Source of the DNA: Hyphomonas jannaschiana VP2
GTDB taxonomy: Bacteria > Pseudomonadota > Alphaproteobacteria > Caulobacterales > Hyphomonadaceae
Reading direction: 5' to 3'
Length of the DNA stretch: 64,000 bases
NCBI RefSeq assembly: GCF_000685215.1
Contig: NZ_ARYJ01000008.1
Location: forward strand, 1 to 64,000
Shown: positions 29,198 to 41,776 of the stretch, in pieces
Layout of the letters: each line of letters starts with the position of its first letter
How positions within the stretch are numbered: position 1 is the stretch's first letter
Program-made: the position numbers and the translations under genes
Notes under the pieces: generated by a model
Database searches by the model: none
Seen by the model: the letters and a program-made list of their open reading frames with translations, nothing else
What the model was told of the DNA's origin: nothing

Positions 29198-30051
29198 GCC
29201 GCAACCAGCCCCCTCCGAAGCGCAAGCGCGAACCGATCACTTTCGTGGACGAAGTGACCGGTGAGGAAGTGCGCGTCTCATCCGTCCTGTTCGGCTTCGT
29301 CATGCTGATCGCCATCATCGTGGCGCTGGCCGCCTGGATGGGCGGGTCCATGTCGCAGATCGAAAACCGGTTCGCCGGCTTCATGGACGATACCGCCCGC
29401 ATGGCCGGTGTCTCTGTGAACGAAGTCTCCGTTCTCGGCCTCGAACAGGATCCAGGCCTGCAGCAGGAAATCCGCGCCGCTGCGATGATCGAACCGGGCG
29501 AAAACATGTTCCGCGCCGATCCTTACATCATCCGACGCCGCGTCGAGGGCACCCACAAGGTGCTGAACGTGCGCGTGCACCGGCTCTGGCCGGACCAGGT
29601 CGTGATTATAGCGGACGCTGCCGAGCCGGTTGCCATCTGGCATGACGGCACGGAGTGGACCGTGGTTGACGGCCTCGGCCGTGTGATCCCGGATGAACGC
29701 GCCAGCGACCATCCGGATCTCGTGCGTGTCGCCGGACGCGGCGCGCCGGAAGCGGCCCCTGCCCTTGTCAAAGCCCTGGCCGATGCCCCTGCCGTCACCA
29801 GCGATCTTGCCATCGCGACCCGGATCAATGACCGCCGCTGGGACATGCGCCTCATCTCCGGCGCCACGGTACGCCTGCCGGAAGACATTGACCTGACCAA
29901 CGCGCTTGGACGCCTGAGCGACCTGCAGGTGCGCACCGCCCTGATGCAGCGCCCGCTGAAAATGATCGACCTGCGCAATGCCGGGCGCGTCTATCTCGGT
30001 CCGGTGAATCCGCCGAACTTCAATGCGCGTGAAATCGCGGCGCGGTCCTGA
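29185..30051 (+). CDS. ftsQ: Cell division protein FtsQ
   Basis: A 288-residue bitopic division protein: a basic cytoplasmic tail (RKRE), one membrane span ([18 protein letters not shown], about 33-50), a POTRA domain (VSVLGLEQ ... [23 protein letters not shown]) and a beta domain. FtsQ links early and late divisome proteins through FtsB/FtsL. It overlaps ddl by 13 bp and its stop TGA shares one base with the ftsA start. Confidence 0.94.
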   Translation: MPKISRNQPPPKRKREPITFVDEVTGEEVRVSSVLFGFVMLIAIIVALAAWMGGSMSQIENRFAGFMDDTARMAGVSVNEVSVLGLEQDPGLQQEIRAAAMIEPGENMFRADPYIIRRRVEGTHKVLNVRVHRLWPDQVVIIADAAEPVAIWHDGTEWTVVDGLGRVIPDERASDHPDLVRVAGRGAPEAAPALVKALADAPAVTSDLAIATRINDRRWDMRLISGATVRLPEDIDLTNALGRLSDLQVRTALMQRPLKMIDLRNAGRVYLGPVNPPNFNAREIAARS

Positions 30052-31343
30052 TGGCGAACGTTCAGTCCCGCCGGGCCCCGCGTATGGGCCGTTCAAGCAC
30101 CGGCACGGTGGCGGCGCTGGACATCGGCTGTTCGAAGATCACCTGCCTGATCGGCCGCAATGACGGCACAGGCCCGCGCAGTTTCCGCATCCTTGGCGCC
30201 GGACGCCAGCAATCGCGCGGCTTCACCGGCGGCACGATTACCGACATGGAAGGCCTGGAACGCGCCATCCGCCTCGCCGTGGAAGACGCTGAGCGCGAAG
30301 CCGGCGAACAGATTTCCAACGTCATGCTGGGCATCACCGGCCAGAAGCTGGCCTCCACACTGGTGACCGCCCGCATCGCGATTGACGGACGCGAGATCAA
30401 CCAGAAAGACGTGCGCCGCATCCAGGCTCAGGCACTGGCGAAAATACCGGCGCGCGGCGAAGAAACCCTCGCTGCCTGGCCGGTTGCCTACCGCGTCGAC
30501 GAGCAGGAAGGCGTACGCGAGCCACAGGGCATGTACGCCAATGAGCTGAACCTGCTTCTCTCAGTGGTCACCGCGCCGAAATCGGTCGTGAAGAATCTCG
30601 TCGAATGTGTCGGCCGCGCGCATATCGGCGTGACGGCTCTGATCCCCTCCTCCATTGCGAGCGGTGCGGGCACACTGATCGACGACGAAATCGAGAATGG
30701 CGCCATCTGTATCGACATGGGCGCTGGCGTGACGGCCGTCTCGGTTTACCTCAATGGCTCTCCGGCCTGGCTGGGCCTCGTGCCTGCGGGCGGATCGCAT
30801 GTGACATCCGACCTGGCACAAGGCCTCGGCACGACGTTCGCTGCCGCCGAGCGCCTGAAAAGCGTCTATGGCACAGCCAACCTCGAAGGTCCTGGCCTCG
30901 CTGAAAGAATCGAAGTCCCGCGCCTTGGCGACGATGGCCGCCTGCAGGCAACGCGCATGGAGCGCGGACAGCTGGCAGCGATCATTGCACCGCGGGTCGA
31001 AGAAACGTTCGAATATGTCCGCAAGACGCTGGATTCCAGTGGTGTACGCAAAGTACTCCCTCACCGGATTGTGCTGACGGGCGGCGCATCTCAGTTACCA
31101 GGCGTGCGCGACGTCGCAAGCCGCATCCTGCAGGCGCCAGTACGGCTTGGGCGACCGACCATCGCCGAGTTTCTGGGCGAAACACTGGCAACACCAGCTT
31201 TCTCCACAGCCTCCGGTCTGCTACTGTACTCCGAGTTGGGGTTTGCGGACGCAGTCAGGGCAGCTGCTTCGCGCAAGGACGGACCAGAGTCGAGAAGCGG
31301 CGTGGTGAACAAAGTGTTCCATTGGCTCGAAGAAAATTTCTGA
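30051..31343 (+). CDS. ftsA: Cell division protein FtsA
   Basis: A 430-residue actin-like protein that tethers FtsZ to the membrane. The phosphate-1 motif VAALDIGCSKITCLIG, the 1C-domain region (INQKDVRRIQAQAL), phosphate-2 CIDMGAGVTAVSVY and the adenosine-binding VLTGGASQLPG are all present; the tail VFHWLEENF is the amphipathic membrane-targeting helix. The start overlaps the ftsQ stop by one base. A 96-bp gap with a CtrA-like box separates it from ftsZ. Confidence 0.96.
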   Translation: MANVQSRRAPRMGRSSTGTVAALDIGCSKITCLIGRNDGTGPRSFRILGAGRQQSRGFTGGTITDMEGLERAIRLAVEDAEREAGEQISNVMLGITGQKLASTLVTARIAIDGREINQKDVRRIQAQALAKIPARGEETLAAWPVAYRVDEQEGVREPQGMYANELNLLLSVVTAPKSVVKNLVECVGRAHIGVTALIPSSIASGAGTLIDDEIENGAICIDMGAGVTAVSVYLNGSPAWLGLVPAGGSHVTSDLAQGLGTTFAAAERLKSVYGTANLEGPGLAERIEVPRLGDDGRLQATRMERGQLAAIIAPRVEETFEYVRKTLDSSGVRKVLPHRIVLTGGASQLPGVRDVASRILQAPVRLGRPTIAEFLGETLATPAFSTASGLLLYSELGFADAVRAAASRKDGPESRSGVVNKVFHWLEENF

Positions 31344-31359
31344 GCCGATTTCACTCCAC

Positions 31360-31374
31360 TTAACTGCTTCTTAG
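31360..31374. promoter_or_regulatory. CtrA-box-like site upstream of ftsZ
   Basis: TTAA (31360-31363), seven bases, TTAG (31371-31374): one mismatch to the CtrA consensus TTAA-N7-TTAA. It lies 66-80 bp before the ftsZ start in the only sizeable gap of the ftsQAZ run. In Caulobacter CtrA represses ftsZ, so the position is meaningful; the single mismatch keeps confidence moderate. Confidence 0.5.
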
Positions 31375-31439
31375 CCGCATCACGTCATCTTGCCTCACGG
31401 CAGGGGTCCGCGAACGAGTAGAGTGAAGTGAGGGATGCA

Positions 31440-32906
31440 ATGAATTATGAACTGAAGCCCAGGATCCTGGTCTTTGGCGTCGGCGGTGCCGGTGGCAACG
31501 CAGTCGACAACATGATCGAAGCGAACCTGCAGGGCGTCGAGTTCATTGCAGCCAATACCGACGCGCAGGCCCTCTCGCGGTCGAAAGCCGATACGCGTAT
31601 CCAGCTCGGCCCGGTGACAACGTCTGGCCTCGGCGCCGGCGCACGTCCGGAAATCGGCGAGAAAGCCGCTGAAGAATCCATCGACGAGATCAAGCAGCAC
31701 CTCGAAGGTGCGCACATGGTGTTCATCGCTGCCGGCATGGGCGGCGGTACCGGCACCGGCGCAGCGCCCGTAATTGCCCGCGCTGCCCGCGAGATGGAGA
31801 TCCTCACCGTCGCCGTCGTGACCAAGCCGTTCGGCTTTGAAGGCAACCGCCGCATGCATGTGGCTGAAAGCGGGCTGGACCTGATCCGCTCTCATGTCGA
31901 CACGATGATCGTGGTGCCGAACCAGAACCTCTTCCGCATTGCGAATGACCGCACGACCTTCGCTGAAGCCTTCCGCATGGCTGACGACGTGCTTTACTCC
32001 GGCGTGCGTGGGATCACCGACCTTATGGTCATGCCCGGCCTGATCAATCTCGACTTCGCCGATGTCAGCTCGATCATGCATGGCATGGGCACCGCCATGA
32101 TGGGCATGGGCGAAGCGACCGGCGAAAACCGCGCCCTGGAAGCGGCGCGCCAGGCCATCGACAACCCGCTGCTGGACGACATCTCGATGAAGGGCGCCAA
32201 GGGCGTGCTCATCAACATTACCGGCGGCTATGACATGACCCTGTTCGAACTGGACGAGGCCGCCAACGAAATCCGCCGCGAGGTGGATACCGACGCTAAC
32301 ATCATTCTCGGTTCGGCGTTCGACACCGAACTGGAAGGCCGCCTGCGCGTCTCCGTGATCGCGGCGGGCGTCGAGGCCAACTTCGCCGCACAGCCGGCCG
32401 TGGAACAGGAAACGGTCCGCCAGCCCATCGCCGCCCCGGTTCAGGATCCGGAGCCCGAAATCGAAGCTGAGGCAGAAACCGCCGAACCAGCCGAAACGGA
32501 CATGGAAGAGGTTCCGGCCGAAACCCCTGCCCCGGCTGCGGATCAGGACCGTCCGACTATTGTGACACACCGGTCGACGCCGGCTGAGGCAGAAGCCGAC
32601 GCTGACACGGCCCATCAGGAAGAAACCCACTACGAAGGCGCAGAAGGAGACGAAGAAGTGTCTGCAGATTCCGTATTCTCCGCCCGCCGTGACACGCCCG
32701 TCGCCGACAAGCCGAAAGCCGAGCAAGGCGGATCGGGCTTCGCCAATCTGTTCGGCTGGCGCCGCAACACGCCGCAGGGCGAAAACGACGATGCCGCTGA
32801 ACCGGCACCGATCGTCTCTTCGCCGGACGATCATCCGGAACCGGCCCCGTTCGACGATGCGGATCTCGAGATTCCCGCATTCCTGCGCCGCTCGGCCAAT
32901 CACTGA
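31440..32906 (+). CDS. ftsZ: Cell division protein FtsZ
   Basis: A 488-residue tubulin-like GTPase that forms the division ring. The nucleotide-binding loops are [14 protein letters not shown] and the tubulin signature GGGTGTG (101-107); the T7 loop follows in [11 protein letters not shown] long acidic linker of about 150 residues leads to the C-terminal peptide [13 protein letters not shown], of the Caulobacter type, which binds FtsA and other partners. ATG at 31440 is preferred over GTG at 31428 because GAGGG lies 5 nt upstream. A hairpin terminator follows before lpxC. Confidence 0.97.
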   Translation: MNYELKPRILVFGVGGAGGNAVDNMIEANLQGVEFIAANTDAQALSRSKADTRIQLGPVTTSGLGAGARPEIGEKAAEESIDEIKQHLEGAHMVFIAAGMGGGTGTGAAPVIARAAREMEILTVAVVTKPFGFEGNRRMHVAESGLDLIRSHVDTMIVVPNQNLFRIANDRTTFAEAFRMADDVLYSGVRGITDLMVMPGLINLDFADVSSIMHGMGTAMMGMGEATGENRALEAARQAIDNPLLDDISMKGAKGVLINITGGYDMTLFELDEAANEIRREVDTDANIILGSAFDTELEGRLRVSVIAAGVEANFAAQPAVEQETVRQPIAAPVQDPEPEIEAEAETAEPAETDMEEVPAETPAPAADQDRPTIVTHRSTPAEAEADADTAHQEETHYEGAEGDEEVSADSVFSARRDTPVADKPKAEQGGSGFANLFGWRRNTPQGENDDAAEPAPIVSSPDDHPEPAPFDDADLEIPAFLRRSANH

Positions 32907-32990
32907 GCCGTTCTGCGAACCGGCCTGCCGGAGACGTGAAAAAACAGTCAGGCAAGGTTAACCTGTTACAATGAAAATCAAATAGAAACA

Positions 32991-33019
32991 GGGCCGTATC
33001 ATATGATACGGCCCGTTTT
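32991..33019 (+). terminator. Palindromic terminator between ftsZ and lpxC
   Basis: GGGCCGTATC and GATACGGCCC pair perfectly (10 bp, ATAT loop, 32991-33014) and are followed by GTTTTG. The T-run is short but the stem is strong, so it is a likely terminator or attenuator for ftsZ transcripts. Confidence 0.7.
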
Positions 33020-33097
33020 GTAACACGGCGAAATAAGCCGTGTTTTGCCCCACCCGGCCCCTGCCCCCACAAAGATGTCAGGTTTCATGGGGCAGTT

Positions 33098-34030
33098 GTG
33101 AGTAGATTTAGCATGGACATGCAGCAGACCATCGAGCGGCCGGCCATGTGCGCCGGTGTCGGCGTCCATAGCGGCGAGAAGGCCCGGCTCGTGCTGAAAC
33201 CGGCCCCGGTGGGCACAGGCGTTGTCTTCCGCCGGACCGATCTTGGCCTGAAGAACGCCACCGTCCTCGCTCACGCCAACAATGTTTCCGATGTCCAGCT
33301 CGGCACCACCATCTCGAACGAGGCTGGCGTGTCTGTCGCGGTTGTCGAACACCTGATGGCGGCTGTCTGCGGCCTCGGCATCGACAATCTCCTGATCGAG
33401 ATCGACGGGCCGGAAGTGCCGATCATGGACGGCTCCTCGGCGGTCTATTGCGAATTGCTGCTGCAGGCTGGCCTGAAACAGCAGACCGCGCCTCGCCGCC
33501 GCATCCGCATTCTTGAAACCATCGAAATCGTTGACGGGCCGAAGCGCGCCTTGCTGGCGCCCTCCCCCGACAACCACCTCACGCTGCGCGCCCGGATCGA
33601 ATACGACAACAGCGTCATCGGCATCCAGCAGATGGCCCTGCGCCTGGCGCCCGGCATGTTTGCGCGTGATCTCGCCTTCGCCCGCACCTATGGCTTTGCC
33701 CGCGATGTGGAGATGCTGCGCTCCATGGGCCTCGCCCGCGGCGGCTCGCTCGACAATGCGGTCGTGATCGATGACGACGAAGCGATCATGAACCCCGAAG
33801 GCCTGCGCATCGAGGATGAGTTCGTCCGCCACAAGATGCTGGACGCCGTGGGCGACCTGATGCTGGCCGGGGCGCCGATCGCCGGCGCTTATGATGCGGT
33901 ACAGCCCGGCCACGCCCTCAACAACAAGCTGGTCCGCAAGCTGCTGGAGACCCCGGAAGCCTGGTGCTGGGAAAGCGACGCAGACACCGATCTCGTCTCG
34001 CAGGCCGTACGCGCCGGGGCCGCGATCTAG
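33098..34030 (+). CDS. lpxC: UDP-3-O-acyl-N-acetylglucosamine deacetylase
   Basis: About 310 residues of LpxC, the zinc deacetylase that commits precursors to lipid A. Conserved parts are CAGVGVHSGEKARL, VEHLMAAVCGLGIDN (zinc His), PIMDGSSAVYCE, and HKMLDAVGDLMLAG with the zinc His and Asp, plus GHALNNKL with the catalytic His. The GTG start at 33098 has GGGG 5 nt upstream; in-frame ATGs at 33113 and 33119 would also give a normal N-terminus (MQQTIERP). Placement after ftsZ is the standard dcw-cluster end. Confidence 0.95.
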   Translation: MSRFSMDMQQTIERPAMCAGVGVHSGEKARLVLKPAPVGTGVVFRRTDLGLKNATVLAHANNVSDVQLGTTISNEAGVSVAVVEHLMAAVCGLGIDNLLIEIDGPEVPIMDGSSAVYCELLLQAGLKQQTAPRRRIRILETIEIVDGPKRALLAPSPDNHLTLRARIEYDNSVIGIQQMALRLAPGMFARDLAFARTYGFARDVEMLRSMGLARGGSLDNAVVIDDDEAIMNPEGLRIEDEFVRHKMLDAVGDLMLAGAPIAGAYDAVQPGHALNNKLVRKLLETPEAWCWESDADTDLVSQAVRAGAAI

Positions 34031-34192
34031 GCCGCCGGCTTCGACCCCCGCATTAAAAGCTCGCAACACTTGTCGGGCCGGGCCGCATTCCGGGCCTGAA
34101 CAAGGTATACAGCCTGTGAAAGTTCCTTGGAAAACAGGCCGGGTTCGCGCTAATCAAAAGCGTCAAGAATTTCAGAAAGCGCGCCAGAGCCC

Positions 34193-35023
34193 ATGAAGCC
34201 TGCCAAGCCCCTCGCCCTCGCCCTGATTGCCGTGGCTGTCAGCCTCACCGCCTGCCAGAACCGGGAAAAGCGCCAGCGCGAACTGGCCTATGTCGAACGC
34301 CCGGTCGAACAGCTCTACAATCAGGCAGGTCGTGAGCTGGATCAGCATGACTACGAAACGGCAATCCTGCTGTTCAACGAAGTCGAGCGCCAGCACCCCT
34401 ATTCCGAATGGGCCCGCAAGGCGATGGTGATGACGGCCTACGCTCACTACCAGCGCCATGACTATGACGAGACCATCTCAGCTGCCCAGCGTTATATCTC
34501 GCTGCATCCGGGTGGCTCTGAAGCGGCCTACGCCTATTACCTGATCGCCATCAGCCAGTTTGAGCAGATCGTCGATGTCGGCCGCGACCAGGGTATGACC
34601 GTGCAAACCAAGGCCTCACTGCAGGACGTGCTGCGCCGTTTCCCCGACAGCAAATATGCCCGCGACGCGCAGGTGAAGCTGGACATGGTCAATGACCAGC
34701 TGGCTGGCAAGGAGATGGAAGTCGGCCGCTGGTACCTGCGGTCCAACCAGACGCTGGCAGCGATCAACCGGTTCCGCACGGTGGTGAAGGAGTATGACGA
34801 GACGTCCCACTCCGAAGAAGCGCTCTACCGTCTCGTCGAGGCCTATCTTTCGCTCGGTATGCGCCCGCAGGCCACCGAAGCGGCTGCGACGCTAGGCTAC
34901 AACTATCCGGACTCTGACTGGTACAGGATGGCTTACCAGCTCATGACGTCGGAAGGCATCATGATGGATACCTCGGCGCCCAAACGCACGCTGCTGCAGA
35001 AGCTGATCCCAGGCGGCAAATAG
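34193..35023 (+). CDS. bamD: Outer-membrane assembly lipoprotein BamD
   Basis: A 276-residue BamD (ComL/YfiO): signal peptide with lipobox LTAC (Cys21), then TPR-like helices beginning at VEQLYNQAGRELDQHDYETAILLFNEVER. It is an essential part of the BAM complex that inserts beta-barrel proteins. The segments YSEWARKAMVMTAYAHY, LHPGGSEAAYAYYLIAISQFEQI and FPDSKYARDAQVKLDMVNDQLAGKEMEVGR are family hallmarks. It is followed almost directly by the converging ligA stop, only 6 bp away. Confidence 0.95.
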   Translation: MKPAKPLALALIAVAVSLTACQNREKRQRELAYVERPVEQLYNQAGRELDQHDYETAILLFNEVERQHPYSEWARKAMVMTAYAHYQRHDYDETISAAQRYISLHPGGSEAAYAYYLIAISQFEQIVDVGRDQGMTVQTKASLQDVLRRFPDSKYARDAQVKLDMVNDQLAGKEMEVGRWYLRSNQTLAAINRFRTVVKEYDETSHSEEALYRLVEAYLSLGMRPQATEAAATLGYNYPDSDWYRMAYQLMTSEGIMMDTSAPKRTLLQKLIPGGK

Positions 35024-35029
35024 GCCGTA

Positions 35030-38817
<3,788 letters not shown>

Positions 38818-38857
38818 GGACACACTCCCAACTCTACGGAGTGCGGTCCTATCACGA

Positions 38858-38872
38858 GAACAAAAACAGAAC
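38858..38872. promoter_or_regulatory. LexA box upstream of recN
   Basis: GAAC (38858-38861), seven bases, GAAC (38869-38872): on the minus strand this is GTTC-N7-GTTC, the alphaproteobacterial LexA site. The outer part overlaps a possible -35 (TTGTTC, 38874-38869), 17 nt before a weak -10 (TAGGAC). Confidence 0.78.
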
Positions 38873-38970
38873 AAATGGAATCTGCACGGACAGTTTTTCT
38901 GAGAGCCCTCTGCCCTGACCCGCTTTCGGTATAGCCTGCTAAAAAGGCGCAATTCAGGGAGGCCGCAAGC

Positions 38971-39756
38971 ATGATCGATTACAAAGGCAAAGTGGCACTG
39001 GTCACCGGCGGGGCGTCAGGCATCGGCGAAGCGCTGGCGAAACAGCTGAGCGAACGCGGAGCACATGTCATCGTGGCTGATAAACAGGCCGATCTCGCCA
39101 AAGAGGTCGCAGCCCGCCTGCCGCATCCCGGTCTCGCACTTCCCTGCGACCTGTCGGAGCCTGACGCGCCCGCGGCCCTCGTGAAGGACGCTTTCGGCTG
39201 GAAAGGCCAGCTGGACCTGATCTGCGCCAATGCCGGCTTCGGGCGGCGCAAGAAAATGATGGAAGAGGATTTCGGCGCGGACGCAATGACCCTCTTCGCC
39301 GTGAACATGTTCGCACCATTCCGCATTGCGCAGGCCTATGGCGCGGGGCTCGCGGGTTCCGGCGCGCGCGGACGGCTGATGATCACAGGATCAGAGAACT
39401 CCCTCAGCCTGCCGCAGGCCGTAAGGCGTAGCCGCCTCGGCGCCTATGGGGCCAGCAAGCATGGCGTGCTGATCATGGCCGAATGGCTGAAGGAGGAATT
39501 GGGCGGGGACCTCATGGATGTGCACGTCCTGATGCCCGGCGCCGTCTACACACCCCTGATCTCGCGCAATTTACCAGACCCGAAAGATCTCCCGCCGGAC
39601 ATGGGCGTCATCATGCCGGATCGCTGCGCTGAAATCGCGCTGAAAGGACTGGACCTCGGTCTGTTCTACATCCCCACCCATGCCCATATCGGAGACGACA
39701 TCCGCCCCCGGTTCGACGGCGTGCAGGATGCGCTCACGCAATTGGGACTCCTTTGA
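38971..39756 (+). CDS. Short-chain dehydrogenase/reductase
   Basis: A 261-residue SDR with the NAD(P)-binding TGGASGIGEAL, the NAG motif (ICANAGFG), catalytic Ser in ITGSENS and the YGASKHG pair (Tyr and Lys). A basic residue pattern after strand 2 (VADKQ) leaves cofactor preference open. It is followed two bases later by a second SDR gene, so both are probably in one transcript. The start has GGGAGG about 14 nt upstream. Substrate unknown. Confidence 0.88.
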   Translation: MIDYKGKVALVTGGASGIGEALAKQLSERGAHVIVADKQADLAKEVAARLPHPGLALPCDLSEPDAPAALVKDAFGWKGQLDLICANAGFGRRKKMMEEDFGADAMTLFAVNMFAPFRIAQAYGAGLAGSGARGRLMITGSENSLSLPQAVRRSRLGAYGASKHGVLIMAEWLKEELGGDLMDVHVLMPGAVYTPLISRNLPDPKDLPPDMGVIMPDRCAEIALKGLDLGLFYIPTHAHIGDDIRPRFDGVQDALTQLGLL

Positions 39757-39757
39757 C

Positions 39758-40444
39758 ATGACCACCCTCCTCATCACCGGCGCAAATCGCGGCATCGGCT
39801 TTCACCTGGCCCGGGAAGCCCTGAACAAGGGCTGGCAGGTCTATGGCAGCGTGCGCACCGAAGCGCAGGCAGAGCAGACGGCTGCGGAACTGGGCTCCGG
39901 CTTCACACCGCTCGTTTTCGACGTGACCGACCGCGCCGCCGTCAAATCGGCGGCGGCAACGCTCGACGCACCCATCGACATCCTGATCAACAATGCCGGC
40001 ACCATCGGTCCGCCAGATGCGGACCAGACGACGCTGAACATGGATTTTGACGGCTTCGCCCGGACGCTGGAGATCAACACGCTCGCGCCGTTGGCCGTCG
40101 CGCAGGCTTTCCTTCCGAATATCCGGAAATCGGACAATGGACGTATCCTGACCGTTTCCAGCCAGATGTCGTGGATGGGCTATGCCGCATCGGACCGGAT
40201 CGCCTACCGGGCCTCGAAGGCGGCGGTGAACAAGGTCATGCAGGGTCTAGCAACTGACCTTGCCCCGGAAGGCATCGCGGTCTGCCTGATCGATCCAGGC
40301 TGGGTTCAGACCGACATGGGCGGGCCAACCGCGACCCTCAAGCCGACAGAAGTCGCCCGCGGCATCATCAATGTTGCAGACGGACTGACCCTCGCCCGCA
40401 CAGGCCAGTTCATCGAATGGACCGGGAGAGAGCGGGCGTTCTAG
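39758..40444 (+). CDS. Short-chain dehydrogenase/reductase (CsgA/sniffer-like)
   Basis: A 228-residue SDR. Cofactor loop ITGANRGIGFHLA, the INNAGTIG motif, catalytic Ser in VSSQMSW and the YRASKAAVN active-site pair are visible. The short length and the DLAPEGIAVCLIDPGWVQTDMGG segment resemble the carbonyl-reductase subgroup close to C-factor/sniffer. ATG at 39758 starts one base after the stop of the previous SDR gene; the two differ enough that they are not a recent duplication. It ends 7 bp from the converging tautomerase gene. Confidence 0.87.
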   Translation: MTTLLITGANRGIGFHLAREALNKGWQVYGSVRTEAQAEQTAAELGSGFTPLVFDVTDRAAVKSAAATLDAPIDILINNAGTIGPPDADQTTLNMDFDGFARTLEINTLAPLAVAQAFLPNIRKSDNGRILTVSSQMSWMGYAASDRIAYRASKAAVNKVMQGLATDLAPEGIAVCLIDPGWVQTDMGGPTATLKPTEVARGIINVADGLTLARTGQFIEWTGRERAF

Positions 40445-40451
40445 CGAAAGG

Positions 40452-40865
40452 TTAGCTGCCCCCACTCATCCGCTCATCCGTGCCTGTCTCTTTGTCGACG
40501 CGGCGGCCATGGGCCCACCAGTTCTCAAAAGTCGTTTCGACAATCGACATGCCGAGGTCCTCGCGGCGCAGGCCGGGAGATTTCACGAGATTGTCCGCAA
40601 TCGTCTCGAACAGGCGCTGTTTCACAGCGGCCGGGCGGGCATTGAACGACAGCCGGATCATCAGGAAGTCCGGACTGCGCGGCATACCGAAATAGTTCGG
40701 GTCAAAGATATAGTTCTCTTCTTTTTCCAGTTCGTGCGTGACCTGGAAATAATCGTCTTCCGGCAGGTTCATGACCGACATCATCGCCTGATGGATGCCT
40801 GCCGATACAGCCGCCCTGTAGGCCTTGTTTTTCCCGGAACGCATCCAGACTTGAATCATTGGCAT
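40452..40865 (-). CDS. Tautomerase family protein
   Basis: A 137-residue protein of the tautomerase superfamily, which use an N-terminal proline freed by removal of the initiator Met. Here the sequence begins MPMIQVWMRSGK, so Pro2 can serve as the base. The middle (VMNLPEDDYFQVTHE) and LMIRLSFNARPAAVKQRLFETIADNL are family-like. ATG at 40865 has AAGGAAA 5-6 nt upstream; the longer frame is not supported. The divergent XRE regulator at 40982 is a likely controller. Substrate unknown. Confidence 0.85.
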   Translation of the reverse strand: MPMIQVWMRSGKNKAYRAAVSAGIHQAMMSVMNLPEDDYFQVTHELEKEENYIFDPNYFGMPRSPDFLMIRLSFNARPAAVKQRLFETIADNLVKSPGLRREDLGMSIVETTFENWWAHGRRVDKETGTDERMSGGS

Positions 40866-40981
40866 GGGATTTTCCTTTCTCGCTCGACCCGCAGTTGACG
40901 GATCGTTTGTCGAGACTAGGGTGAACATCACACCACAAACAGGACTAGGATTATCGTAGGATAAAATAAGCCCACCCTGAG

Positions 40982-41776
40982 ATGCAAACGACGACGCCCA
41001 CCCCTCCCCGCCATGCCCGCAACGAACTTGGCCGCTTCCTCCGCTCCCGGCGTGAGTCGATCCGGCCGGAGGCACTCGGCCTGCCTGAGGGCGGCAGGCG
41101 CCGCACCCCGGGGCTTCGCCGTGACGAAGTGGCCGAGCTCGCAGACATTTCCGTTGACTGGTACATCCGGCTGGAACAGGGCCGTCCGGTTCGCCCATCC
41201 CGGCAGACCGTTGACGCGATTGCCAGGGCCTTGCGGCTCGACATGGTCGAGACCGCCCATCTCTATGCCCTCTCCGGCATTTCTCCACCCCTGGACAGCA
41301 CGGACGAAACTGTTCCGCCTACTGTCCAGCGCATGACTGATCGGCTAACACAGCCAGCTTATGTCACGAATAAATTGGGCGATGTGCTGCACTGGAATCT
41401 TGCAGCAGATGCCTTGTTCGGGTTCGGCGATTTTGCTGACGCAGACAGGAATGTCTTTATCGGCATGTTCCTCCGCCCCGCCTCGCGCAAGCTGTTCGGC
41501 ACGGGCTGGGAATCTGAAGCCAAGCGCATGCTGGCTGAATTCAGGCCCATCCACGATGTAAACGCGGCCGATCCGCGCTTCGTGAAGCTGACGGGCCGGC
41601 TTCAGGCAGAGAGCCCGCTATTCGCAAAATGGTGGGGCCAGCATGGCATCAAGGTTGGGGGTGCCGGGCGCAAGACGCTCTACCCGCCAGGCGGCGGGAG
41701 GACGAAATACGAATATGTCGCCCTTCAGGTTATCGAAAACCCGGCACTCAAAACCATTATCTACTACGCCGTCTAG
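40982..41776 (+). CDS. XRE-family regulator with MmyB-like ligand-binding domain
   Basis: A 264-residue transcriptional regulator. Residues about 15-85 are a helix-turn-helix domain (LGRFLRSRRESI, TPGLRRDEVAELADISVDWYIRLEQGR, DAIARAL), and the rest (ADALFGFGDF, NVFIGMFLRPASRKLF, SPLFAKWWGQH) is the MmyB-like ligand-binding domain that, in a related structure, binds a fatty-acid-like ligand. It is divergent from the tautomerase gene and likely controls it and itself. Its stop overlaps the M24 peptidase gene by 4 bp. Direct repeats GACTAGG lie at 40914 and 40943 in the shared promoter region. Confidence 0.87.
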   Translation: MQTTTPTPPRHARNELGRFLRSRRESIRPEALGLPEGGRRRTPGLRRDEVAELADISVDWYIRLEQGRPVRPSRQTVDAIARALRLDMVETAHLYALSGISPPLDSTDETVPPTVQRMTDRLTQPAYVTNKLGDVLHWNLAADALFGFGDFADADRNVFIGMFLRPASRKLFGTGWESEAKRMLAEFRPIHDVNAADPRFVKLTGRLQAESPLFAKWWGQHGIKVGGAGRKTLYPPGGGRTKYEYVALQVIENPALKTIIYYAV

